A stretch of DNA of 64,000 nt from Novosphingobium sp. G106 (GTDB taxonomy: Bacteria; Pseudomonadota; Alphaproteobacteria; Sphingomonadales; Sphingomonadaceae): the NCBI RefSeq assembly GCF_019075875.1, contig NZ_JAHOOZ010000001.1, positions 3,162,001-3,226,000 of the forward strand, written 5' to 3'. The position numbers and the translations under genes are program-made. The notes beneath the pieces are model-generated. The model saw only the letters and a list, made by a program, of their open reading frames with translations, did no database searches and was not told the origin of the DNA. Below, in pieces: positions 37,263 to 45,699 of the stretch. Positions within the stretch are counted from its first letter, which is position 1, and the number at the start of each line of letters is the position of its first letter.

Positions 37263-37486
37263 CGCGCCCTCTTTTCTCCGGCCGTGCTTGGGCGAGCGCA
37301 CGGATCGATCGAGAGGGTAATTCGTTGGCCTATTGCGAATACGCACAACCCTATTCCCATATTGCAAAGGGCGCGGGCAATCTACTGTGCTAGCCTGTAG
37401 TTCACTGGAGGAATTCGGAAAGGGGCCAGCCATGTTGTGCAGGGCCTCAGCAAAGTTCCTTCGCGCCGGACAACAGGTGAGAACAA

Positions 37487-38833
37487 ATGGCTCAGACCCT
37501 CAATCTCTCAAAAAGCGATATTCGCGAGGATTTCGTTCCCAAGGACGGTTTCATTTCGCCCGAATTCGCAAGGTTGGAGCGCGACAGGCTCTGGCCGCGA
37601 GTATGGCAAATTGCCTGCCGCGAGGAAGAGCTACCGGAGGTGGGTAGCTTCGTCACCTACGAAATCGCCGGGGAGTCGATCGTCATCGTGCGAACGGCGC
37701 CCGATGAGATAAAATCTTTCTACAATGTCTGCCAGCATCGCGGCCGTATCCTTATGGAACAACAGTCCGGGCGGACAAAGTTCATGTTCTGCCGCTATCA
37801 TGGCTGGCGGTGGAGCTTAGACGGCACGCTTCAGAAAATAACGGACGAACACAATTGGGAAGGTTGCGCGAGTTTCGACAAGGCCGATCTGGCCCTTAAG
37901 GAGACGCTGATCGGCACATGGGGCGGATTCGTCTTCATCAACATGGATGCCGACGCTGAGCCCCTGCAGGATTTCCTCCATCCTGTGCCGGCTTTTCTCG
38001 ACCCATTCGAGTTCCATACCTGGCGCTACCGCTGGTACAAGAGCGTCGTTCTTCCATGCAACTGGAAGACTGCGTTGGAAGGCTTCAACGAGGCTTACCA
38101 CGTGGCGGCCACGCATCCCCAGCTTCTCGATGAAGGTGGCGACGACATGACGGCTGCCCGGACTTACGGTCGTCACGGGATGTATTACTACCTGCCGGAA
38201 GCCCGCCCACTGGGAGCTCCGTCGCGCCGGACCGGTCGCGAGGTGCCAGCCGATACACGCGAGGGACTTGTCAATTTCTATCGGGTGATGGATCAAACGC
38301 TCAACGCACTGTTCACCCAGCGCGCGGTGGATTCAGTGGAACGCATTCTGACCGAGGTTCCCGCTGGCAGTGACCCGGTCGACGTCATGATGGCGGCACA
38401 GCGCTTTCATCGCGAAGCAGCAGAATCGGATGGCTCGGGCTGGCCGCCGTTGACCGTCGAGCAGCAGATTGCGGCAGGCACGAACTGGCATATCTTCCCC
38501 AACCATGTCTTTTTGCAGATGGCAGACGGTTCGATTGCCTATCGGGCGCGACCGCATGGCGATAACCCGAACGAATGTATCTTCGACGTGTGGTCATTGG
38601 CGCGCTTTGCCCCCGGCGAGGAGCCGCCACTCAACCGCGAATTTTACCCAGACTGGACCGACGAAACTGAACAGCATTTCGGCAAGATCCTGATGCAGGA
38701 CTTCGGCAACTTCCGGTATGTCCAGAAGGGAATGCACTCACGCGGTTTTTCCGGCTCGCGCACGAACCCGGTGCAAGAAGCGGAAATTCCCAACATGCAT
38801 CGAGCGCTCTACGAATACCTGTTCGACGAATGA
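37487..38833 (+). CDS. Rieske-type aromatic-ring-hydroxylating oxygenase, alpha subunit
   Basis: The 448-residue protein has an N-terminal Rieske domain with cluster ligands C82, H84, C102 and H105 (VCQHRGRILM, FCRYHGW). The catalytic domain has the mononuclear iron histidines H205 and H210 in EGFNEAYHVAATHPQL, and a likely carboxylate ligand near MQDFGNF. It would hydroxylate or O-demethylate a cyclic substrate. No beta subunit or reductase lies nearby; the adrenodoxin-type ferredoxin at 8937 is a possible but distant partner. The LysR gene follows on the same strand. Confidence 0.94.
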   Translation: MAQTLNLSKSDIREDFVPKDGFISPEFARLERDRLWPRVWQIACREEELPEVGSFVTYEIAGESIVIVRTAPDEIKSFYNVCQHRGRILMEQQSGRTKFMFCRYHGWRWSLDGTLQKITDEHNWEGCASFDKADLALKETLIGTWGGFVFINMDADAEPLQDFLHPVPAFLDPFEFHTWRYRWYKSVVLPCNWKTALEGFNEAYHVAATHPQLLDEGGDDMTAARTYGRHGMYYYLPEARPLGAPSRRTGREVPADTREGLVNFYRVMDQTLNALFTQRAVDSVERILTEVPAGSDPVDVMMAAQRFHREAAESDGSGWPPLTVEQQIAAGTNWHIFPNHVFLQMADGSIAYRARPHGDNPNECIFDVWSLARFAPGEEPPLNREFYPDWTDETEQHFGKILMQDFGNFRYVQKGMHSRGFSGSRTNPVQEAEIPNMHRALYEYLFDE

Positions 38834-39135
38834 CAAGAAGTGGCATCAGCCTTCGACTCTGGAGATAATTCTTGCAGAGGAGAGATTTGATGGATTTGGG
38901 ACATTGCTGCGCACACCCTATTTCAGTTGGTAAGTATGTAGCGACCGCGCATTCGCAATCGTTCTTCGGTACTAGCGGGCGGAGAGGGCTGAAATAGCGG
39001 CGCCTTTGTCCTCGTCAGCTATCGCACCTGAGTGACACCGCATCATCTTGCAGTGGTGGCGCGTCGCTGCCCGATTTCGGGCTTTCGACGTCGACGGGGA
39101 GCATCGGCCGGACTAGTCTGCGAGCGGATACGCAT

Positions 39136-39179
39136 CCGCGCCATAGTCGCACGTGCCGGCACATGCGACTATGGTGCGG
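39136..39179. promoter_or_regulatory. 44-bp near-perfect palindrome upstream of the LysR gene
   Basis: Arms ccgcg+ccatagtcgca (39136-39151) and tgcgactatgg+tgcgg (39164-39179) pair with one G-T wobble. The centre GTGCCGGCAC is itself palindromic and is flanked by one mismatch. It ends 22 bp before the preferred LysR start, so it could be an operator or an mRNA leader hairpin. No T-run follows, so a terminator is unlikely. Confidence 0.6.
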
Positions 39180-39201
39180 GCAAAGGATTGAGGATGATCT
39201 T

Positions 39202-40143
39202 GTGAAAGACGCACTGCGCAGCTTTCATGTCTTCAGCGTGGCAGCTTCGTCGGAAAACTTCAGTAAAGCTGCGCGGCGGCTCGACATGACTCCTGCGTCG
39301 GTCAGCCGAACAATCGCACAGCTCGAGGCCAGCGTCGGGGCACGCCTGTTCAACCGCAATACGGTCTCGGTGAAGCTTACGGCCGAAGGCGTCGCCCTCA
39401 GAAGTGCCATTGGAGACCGCCTAGATGAGCTGCTAGCCGACGTTGCCGACATGCTCAGCGGCCTCGGCCACAACACCGGCGGCCCCCTGAAGGTATCGTT
39501 GACCAACGCTTACGGTAAGTCCCACGTTCTACCCAAGCTACCGCTATTCCTGGCGAAATATCCTGATATCACTCTGGAAATCGCCTTTAACGATCACCGC
39601 GGCGATTTACTGATCGAGGGCCATGACATCGGGACTTGCTATGGCCCACCGGACGAAAATGCCTATATTTCAAGGGTTGTATGCAGACCGAAGCTCGTTC
39701 TGGTCGCATCGCCCGGCTATTTGTCGAAAATGGGCGTCCCACGCTCGCTCGACGAATTAACCGAGCACGATTGTATCGAAGCGAAACCCGACGGCGTCCG
39801 TTCGGTCGCCTGGCTGTTGAAGCCTCCGGGCAATGGCACCGCCATATCCGTTGCGCCTCGTGCACGCCTCAAGATCTCGGACCAGATCGATGGCGTCCTC
39901 CTCGCCGCCGTCGCCGGACTCGGCATTACGCTCGTTCATCGGCAGGCGGCCGAACCCTTCCTTCGGCGCGGGGAGCTGCGAGCGCTATTGGTCGATCATG
40001 CGATCGAATCCGAGAGCGGGTCCGAGGTTTACGCCTATTTTCCCCACCGCAGCGGCATGGCTTCACGTGCGCGAGCTTTCGTCGAATTCCTTGCCAATGA
40101 AGTAGGCGACGAAGAGGTTGATATTATCCCCTTCGCCGCGTGA
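39202..40143 (+). CDS. LysR-family transcriptional regulator
   Basis: The GTG at 39202 (313 residues) follows TTGAGGAT; an ATG at 39163 would start inside the 44-bp palindrome and is less likely. The N-terminal winged helix is KDALRSFHVFSVAASSENFS, KAARRLDMTPASVSRTIAQLE. The effector domain runs from GGPLKVSLTNAYGKSHVLP to the C-terminus. It lies between the Rieske gene (same strand) and the convergent KstD-like gene. Control of the Rieske gene, of itself or of the distant operons is possible. Confidence 0.93.
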   Translation: MKDALRSFHVFSVAASSENFSKAARRLDMTPASVSRTIAQLEASVGARLFNRNTVSVKLTAEGVALRSAIGDRLDELLADVADMLSGLGHNTGGPLKVSLTNAYGKSHVLPKLPLFLAKYPDITLEIAFNDHRGDLLIEGHDIGTCYGPPDENAYISRVVCRPKLVLVASPGYLSKMGVPRSLDELTEHDCIEAKPDGVRSVAWLLKPPGNGTAISVAPRARLKISDQIDGVLLAAVAGLGITLVHRQAAEPFLRRGELRALLVDHAIESESGSEVYAYFPHRSGMASRARAFVEFLANEVGDEEVDIIPFAA

Positions 40144-40156
40144 AAGGGGTCTTTGC

Positions 40157-41890
40157 TCAAGCGGATACCCCGGTAACCTCGGCCAGTTTGTTGTCGCCAA
40201 TTGCATGCATCGCCGCAACATACCCGAATACCATGGATGGCCCGATGGTGGCACCTGCGGCCGGATAGCAACGGCCGAACGGTGATGCCGCGGAATTGCC
40301 GATGGCGTAGAGGCCGGCGATTGCCTGACCGTCGTCGCCAATCACCCGCGCGAACGCATCGGTTACCACGCCGCCCGCCGTGCCGACGTCGGCAGGATAC
40401 ATAGGAACCGCGTAGAACGGGCCTTGCTCGATCGAACCCATATTGGGGTTAGGCTTTACCGTGGGATCGCCGTGAGCACGGTCGAAGGCTCTTCCTCCCC
40501 GGTTGAAATCCGGATCTCGTCCATCGCGGCAGTACTGGTTGAAGCGGGCTACTTCGGTACTGAGGCCCGCCGCATCGATGCCGCAAAGATCGGCCAACTC
40601 TGGAAGCGTTTCAGCCTTCTTCATATAGCCGCTATCGATCCAGGATTGGGGGGTCTTGCCCGGCGGCATAGTTCCCCAAGGGTACCAGTCGCGATGCCGC
40701 TTGTCGAAAATCATCCACGCCGGGATGCCCCGTCCGGTCGCCTGTTGGCGTTGGATCATCCGTTCGCCGATTTCCATATAGGCTCCGGCCTCGTCGCAAA
40801 AGCGCTGCCCGTCCTGATCAACCATGATCGAGTGGGGTAACGAGAGGTCTAGATGATGCATGAAGCTGAAAACCTGGCCGTCCGGCATGGTCGCCCCTTC
40901 GGGCCATGACCCATCGGTATTCTGCGAAGTGATAACCCACCACGCCGCATCGAGATTTTCCGTTGCCGCGCCCATCGCCATCATTTCCTGCAGAGGTCCG
41001 CCCAGGTCGCCTGGATTGGCGCGCGAGCGAATGGCCGTCTCCCGGCCGCGGCCATGCTTTTCGCGGAACTCGATCGCATGGCCATAACCGCCCGCATTGA
41101 TGACGACGCCGCGGCGGGCCCGAACCGATACCGTCCGGCCCTTATGGCGCACCTTGACGCCGACCACCTTTCCCTCTTCCAGCCACAGCTCCTCGCTCGG
41201 CGTGTCCAGAAAAAGCGGCACTTTCTCGCGGAGGATTATTTGCAGCAACCGACCCTGGATTGCCGCTCCATTGGCTATCGTCTGCCGGCCCAGGAGCTTG
41301 TCCCGTGCCATCAAGGTGGCATATTTGAGCGCCTTCAACTTTCCCGCGAAAGTCTTGCGCATGGTAAACAGTGTCGTGAACTCTTCGGCGGAGAGCGGCA
41401 TGTGCGCGAGCGGCGCATAGATTGACAGCCGGTCGCGCCACTCGCCCAGCTGGCTGATATCGAACACTTCCGCCAACAACGATCGCCCCTCGGGAGATCC
41501 ACCCGGTGCGTCGTCATAATAGTCCGGCCAGTCATGAAACGGTCGGCGGAATTTCATGCCTTTGGAGCGCAGGAATTCGACCATCGCCGGACCTGCGTTA
41601 AGGAACGACGTTGTCCTTTCGGCGCTTACTGATGGGCCGACATAGTCGACCACGCTTTTCAGGTACAATTCGGCGCGATCGAAGCTGTCCTCGATGCCCG
41701 CTTCCTTCATCAATGGGTTGTCGGGAATCCACAGCACTCCGCCCGAAAAACTGGTGGTCCCGCCGAATACGGAGAGCTTCTCGAAGATTGCGGCTGTTTT
41801 TCCTTCGGAACGGACCTTGAGGGCGCAGGGCACGGAACCGGCCCCCGAGCCGACGATGACCACGTCATATTCACTTTCGATCTGATCCAT
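40157..41890 (-). CDS. FAD-dependent oxidoreductase, 3-ketosteroid delta1-dehydrogenase-like (second copy)
   Basis: The start MDQIESEYDVVIVGSGAGSV gives 577 residues (a TTG one codon earlier is possible). The FAD fold, EKLSVFGGTTSFSGGVLWIP and the C-terminal GRCYPAAGATIGPSMVFGY match the protein at 4180-5826 closely, including the YPxxG pair of KstD enzymes. Two diverged copies suggest two desaturation steps or two ring systems. It follows the frameshifted amidohydrolase and VOC genes on the same strand. Confidence 0.88.
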   Translation of the reverse strand: MDQIESEYDVVIVGSGAGSVPCALKVRSEGKTAAIFEKLSVFGGTTSFSGGVLWIPDNPLMKEAGIEDSFDRAELYLKSVVDYVGPSVSAERTTSFLNAGPAMVEFLRSKGMKFRRPFHDWPDYYDDAPGGSPEGRSLLAEVFDISQLGEWRDRLSIYAPLAHMPLSAEEFTTLFTMRKTFAGKLKALKYATLMARDKLLGRQTIANGAAIQGRLLQIILREKVPLFLDTPSEELWLEEGKVVGVKVRHKGRTVSVRARRGVVINAGGYGHAIEFREKHGRGRETAIRSRANPGDLGGPLQEMMAMGAATENLDAAWWVITSQNTDGSWPEGATMPDGQVFSFMHHLDLSLPHSIMVDQDGQRFCDEAGAYMEIGERMIQRQQATGRGIPAWMIFDKRHRDWYPWGTMPPGKTPQSWIDSGYMKKAETLPELADLCGIDAAGLSTEVARFNQYCRDGRDPDFNRGGRAFDRAHGDPTVKPNPNMGSIEQGPFYAVPMYPADVGTAGGVVTDAFARVIGDDGQAIAGLYAIGNSAASPFGRCYPAAGATIGPSMVFGYVAAMHAIGDNKLAEVTGVSA

Positions 41891-41976
41891 CAATTACGAC
41901 CCTTCATTTGGTCACTACAGCCCATCTTTAGGCACCCGCTTCGGCCTGCGCCGTCGACGGACTCTCCGATTGAATC

Positions 41977-43247
41977 TTAGCTTCGGGCCGCTACCGGAAC
42001 GGCTGGCCTGAGCCGCTGCGCGCCCTTGTGCAGAACCCCGCCCTTCATGATGACCAGCAAATTGTCGGCGTTCGCGACGAGGTCGGGATCGCCGGTCGGA
42101 TCGCCCGCGACCACAAGAAGGTCGGCCGGCCCCCCCCGGGAGGATTGTGCCCCCCGGCGCCTGCGGCAAGCCCTCCGTGATAGGTAGCCGCGCGTAGCGC
42201 CTCCTGCGGCGTGAACCCGAGATAACGCACCAGATGCCCGACGTCCGCCGCATTGGTCCCACACGGCATGAAGGAAATGCCGTAGTCGGAGCCGAGCAGC
42301 ATACGCACGCCACGGCGGTGCAATTCTTTGTGCGTCGCCACATTGGCCTCGAACGCCTCGCGCACCATCATTTGCTCCAGCAGTTCCTCCGGCCAGTGAC
42401 TGAGATGCAGCAGGCCGTGATAGAAACTGGTCGTCGGTGTGACGAAGACACGATCTTTCGCGGCCTCCAATACATCGAGTGCTTCCTCGTCGCAGAAATC
42501 GGCGTGGTGGATAATCGTCACGCCGTGACGCACCCCTCGTTTGACTGATTCGGCGGAACGCGCATGGGCAGCGACAATAAGCCCCAGCTCACCTGCGGCT
42601 TCGCAGGCCGCCGCAACTTCGTCATCGGCCATCGTGGTCACCCGGCCTCTCGGCCGCGGAAAGAAGTCGTCGCCCGAAATATTGAGTTTCACGACATTTA
42701 CGCCTTCGCGATAGCAAAGCCGCACGGCGCGCCGCATCGCGATGGGACCATCTACAATTATCGCCGAGACATCGCGCTGCTGGTGAAGCTGGCCGGTATC
42801 ATTCAGGCCGCCGGTAGCTGTAAGCGTGGGAGTTGAGGCCAACAACCGCGGTCCTGGCACGCGGCCAGCATCGATCTCGTTGCGAACGACAATTTCTGAG
42901 CGCAGCTTTGGCGATCCCGCGCCGATCACGCTGGTAAAGCCCGCGTCGATCATCCGGCGGGCATTGTGCATGGTGACGAATACTGTCTCCTCGGGTGGCG
43001 TGTCCTCCACCGCGGTGGGGCTGGAGCTTTCCGGGAAACTCAGATGGGCGTGGCCATCGACTAAGCCTGGGATCAACGTTGCGTCAGGCTCTTCGATCAC
43101 CCGGGCGTCGCGCGCCACACCCGCGGCAGATGGCCCGACCACCTCAATGCGCCCAGCTGAGACAAGGACGTCGGTGCGGATGCGGCCGTCGTCCCGACCG
43201 TTCCAGACCCATAGGCCGCGGAACAGAAATCGGTCATCGTCGCTCAC
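41977..43247 (-). pseudogene. Metal-dependent amidohydrolase (imidazolonepropionase-like), frameshifted twice
   Basis: The 5' part starts MSDDDRFLFRGLWVWNGRDD and has the metal HxH in VDGHAHLSF, the likely carbamylated Lys in VVKLNISGDD, histidines in VAAHARS and IIHHADF, and the late Asp in LLGSDYGI. Near the 3' end two G/C runs (G6 at 42150-42155, G8 at 42130-42137) each seem one base too long. Removing both restores GGTILPGGPADLLVVAGDPT and the tail ending VPVAARS. The enzyme would hydrolyse a cyclic amide, lactone or ester. Its start overlaps the VOC stop by 4 bp. Confidence 0.8.
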
Positions 43248-43744
43248 GACGCCTCTCCTTCCATCGCCGGCGTATCGTTCGGTAGAATTTCCCCGTCGGT
43301 GGGATCGGCCGTGACGATTTCTTGGAGTTCGATGACGTTGCCAAAGGGGTCACGTCCATAGACCGTGCGCACTCCCATTTTCTCTACCGGCGCGCTGTGA
43401 AAGGACATTCCCGCTTCGGCGAGACGAGCGTGCAGCCCGAGCACGTCGGTCACGTCCAGGCAGATATGCGTGAATCCATGGAGATGCACAGGTCGATCGG
43501 CGGACCCGCGCCCCTGCGCCGGAGCGGAAAACTCGAACATCTCGATCTTGGCATCACCAAGACGCAGATAGACGGCCCGCGCCGCAGAGTCTTTCAGCCC
43601 CATGATCCGGTCGATCTCCGGATCCCGTTCGAATTCCCCGGCACCGAGTTCCTCGAACCCTAGGACATCGACATAAAAGCTTCGCGCTTCGTCGAGAGAG
43701 GGAACGGACATGCCGATGTGGTGAAGCATGTTGATGCCTTTCAT
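43244..43744 (-). CDS. VOC-family (glyoxalase fold) protein
   Basis: The 166-residue protein has two VOC modules with all three usual metal ligands visible: His in MLHHIGMSVPSLDE, His in GFTHICLDVTDV and Glu in GNVIELQEIVT. A methylmalonyl-CoA-epimerase, lyase or extradiol-type role is possible. Its stop overlaps the start of the amidohydrolase by 4 bp, so the two proteins are probably made in step and act on linked intermediates. Its start may be at 43744 or at the Met five codons on (MLHHIG). Confidence 0.88.
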   Translation of the reverse strand: MKGINMLHHIGMSVPSLDEARSFYVDVLGFEELGAGEFERDPEIDRIMGLKDSAARAVYLRLGDAKIEMFEFSAPAQGRGSADRPVHLHGFTHICLDVTDVLGLHARLAEAGMSFHSAPVEKMGVRTVYGRDPFGNVIELQEIVTADPTDGEILPNDTPAMEGEAS

Positions 43745-44076
43745 ATGCCACTCCGTTTATAATGGCGATATATATTTCCGCCCTGGATTTCGAATTCATG
43801 GTCGAGCCAAACATAAATTGGCAGAGTTGACGCGAATCGTGTCGACGGGCGACTTAGCCGAATGCCGCCTCGCGGAAGCAAATTCCCTGCTCACTGCTGA
43901 GTTTTGAAGAGGGTCGAACTTCATTGTCTTAGCCAAGCCGATCGCAAAGCACTGTTTTATCAATCTTCGAACCGCCGACTATTACCGATCTGCGATATGG
44001 CCATTACCGCTTTGCAACACTGAGTAATTGGCCTGCGTCCACTAACGCGGGGATTCGCCCTGCCACTTCTCCGAAT
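43745..44076. other. Intergenic stretch without a recognised gene
   Basis: It separates the SDR at 44077 from the VOC-amidohydrolase operon and probably holds the promoter of that operon. No gene or strong repeat is seen. Confidence 0.4.
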
Positions 44077-44916
44077 TCAGGTCGCAAGCCGCCCTTCCGC
44101 AAGAGGCGACTGCCCATGCAGCCGAGCCAAGGCTGGCATTACAGAATTCATCACGCCCGTCCCGCCATCCACCGGAATGACAACTCCGTTGATATAGGCG
44201 GAATCCTCGGAAGCCAGGAACAGTATCGTCGCAACCTGATCCTTGGGCTGGCCGATGTCAGGGGTCAGCAGCCAGTCGCGATAAACCTGCTGTTCGGCCG
44301 GATCGAAATGGCCGATTACGCTGGGGCTGAGAGTAAGGCCGGGCGCAATGCCATTGCAGCGAATGCCCTGCTGGCCCCATTTTACCGCGATTGACCGAAC
44401 CAGGGCGTTCACTCCCGCTTTGGTCACGTCGTAGGCCGGATGGATGCCACTGCCGCCAAATGACGCCATCGATGAAACCATGACAATCGAGCCGCCGCCA
44501 TTTCGCAGCATGTGCGGAATGACGTGGCGCGACGCAGGCATCACGCCGGTCAAGTTGACGCGAATGCTTTCGTCCCAAACGCCCAAATCGATATCAACAA
44601 TGTTACTATCGCGACTTTGGGCGACGAGGTGAACGGCGGCAGCATTATTAACCAGGATATCAAGGCGTCCATCCGCCGAGACAACCGAGGCGATCAATTC
44701 GGCTATCTGACCTTCATCCCCCATATCTACGGCTTGAGCACTTGCGGACCCACCAGCTTGTTTGATCGCATCGGCGACTTTGGTGGCCCCGTCGGCGTTT
44801 AGGTCGGCAACGACCACTCGCGCGCCTTCCTTGGCCAAGGCCATCGCTGTCGCCTCGCCAATGCCGCTGGCGCCGCCCGTAACCAGCGCAATTTTACCTT
44901 CTACCCGGCCTGCCAT
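44077..44916 (-). CDS. SDR-family oxidoreductase
   Basis: The start MAGRVEGKIALVTGGASGIG at 44916 (279 residues) follows GAGAAGGG; the open frame to 45021 has no homology. Motifs are GGASGIGEAT, NNAAAVH, MVSSMASFGG for Ser and YDVTKAGVNAL for YxxxK, with AYINGVVIPVDGGTG near the end. It is the last catabolic gene before the mobile element on the right. Confidence 0.92.
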   Translation of the reverse strand: MAGRVEGKIALVTGGASGIGEATAMALAKEGARVVVADLNADGATKVADAIKQAGGSASAQAVDMGDEGQIAELIASVVSADGRLDILVNNAAAVHLVAQSRDSNIVDIDLGVWDESIRVNLTGVMPASRHVIPHMLRNGGGSIVMVSSMASFGGSGIHPAYDVTKAGVNALVRSIAVKWGQQGIRCNGIAPGLTLSPSVIGHFDPAEQQVYRDWLLTPDIGQPKDQVATILFLASEDSAYINGVVIPVDGGTGVMNSVMPALARLHGQSPLAEGRLAT

Positions 44917-45586
44917 CCTGCATCCCTTCTCTCGACACGGAGTTGGCTCCGCCTTGTGATCGAAATCCTTCAACTGCTCCAAACGCGCGCATGATCGAAT
45001 GGCACCGGTAATTATGCTCAACGATCGCGCGCGCCGCGGACTGAGCGGGGTCGCGGCGGTCGTCTGAGCAATTCCCGGGTCTGCCGCAACGATGAGCGCG
45101 GCAGAGGCACCACCATGATTTCTCCCAGCGCTCGCACGGTTTTGCTCTCGTCCGCCGCCATGACGATCGAACGCGGACCGCCAGGTACCTTCCTCGTACC
45201 TTTTTCAGCGCCGCATTCAAATAGTTTAGAGGATTGGGGTCAACAAAAACTCGTGAGCAAATTGTGCACGGGATTTCGTGCGAAGGTTGCTGCGACCCTT
45301 GGCGGTGAGGCCGTCAGAAGGACCCACCCACATTGAGCATGGCTTACGCCGTCGATGGCGCGAAGTAGGCGAGCAACCCTTCAACCGTTGCCGCCCTTCG
45401 CTTCCGTTCTGACAGGTCGATCATACCGAACAGCCGTTCAACGCGGTGCAACTGGAGCGGGTTGATAATTGGAGCGTCCGAGATGGCCAGGATCGCGCAC
45501 GGCAGCTTCCCCCTAACTGGGCGATTGTTGGCAAACCCGCCCGAGCAGTAAGAATCTCTGGAGATCCATGATTGTCCGCGAACGTA
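44917..45586. other. Intergenic border zone between catabolic region and mobile element
   Basis: No recognisable gene. A minus-strand frame at 45344-45610 (88 codons) begins in the direct repeats described next and has no family features. The zone is the probable original DNA to the left of the integration site. Confidence 0.35.
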
Positions 45587-45607
45587 TGTGGGGCTGAGTG
45601 TGGGGCT
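45587..45607 (+). repeat. Two TGTGGGGCT direct repeats, 12-bp period
   Basis: TGTGGGGCT occurs at 45587-45595 and again at 45599-45607. They sit about 60-80 bp outside the tRNA-like fragment and next to an integrase gene, where arm-type binding sites of tyrosine recombinases are often found. That role is inference. Confidence 0.35.
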
Positions 45608-45664
45608 CAAAAAGATGAGTTGATTTAATTATTTGTTTTCAATTATTTATAACATAAATTCGCT

Positions 45665-45696
45665 TCCCTCCGTTTGGATTCGAACCCACGAACGGC
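45665..45696 (-). repeat. tRNA 3'-end-like fragment, probable att site
   Basis: On the minus strand this reads like a tRNA T-arm and acceptor end: CGTGGGTTCGAATCCAAACG, then GAGGGA. GTTCGAATCC is the T-loop core. The 5' part of a tRNA is absent, because the integrase stop codon is only 4 bp away. Pairing in the T-stem is imperfect. Tyrosine integrases commonly recombine at tRNA 3' ends and leave such a displaced copy at one end of the element. Confidence 0.55.
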
Positions 45697-45699
45697 TTA

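Noticed and set aside
45344..45610. Minus-strand 88-codon frame near the att site
   Set aside because: It begins within the direct repeats and shows no recognisable domain.
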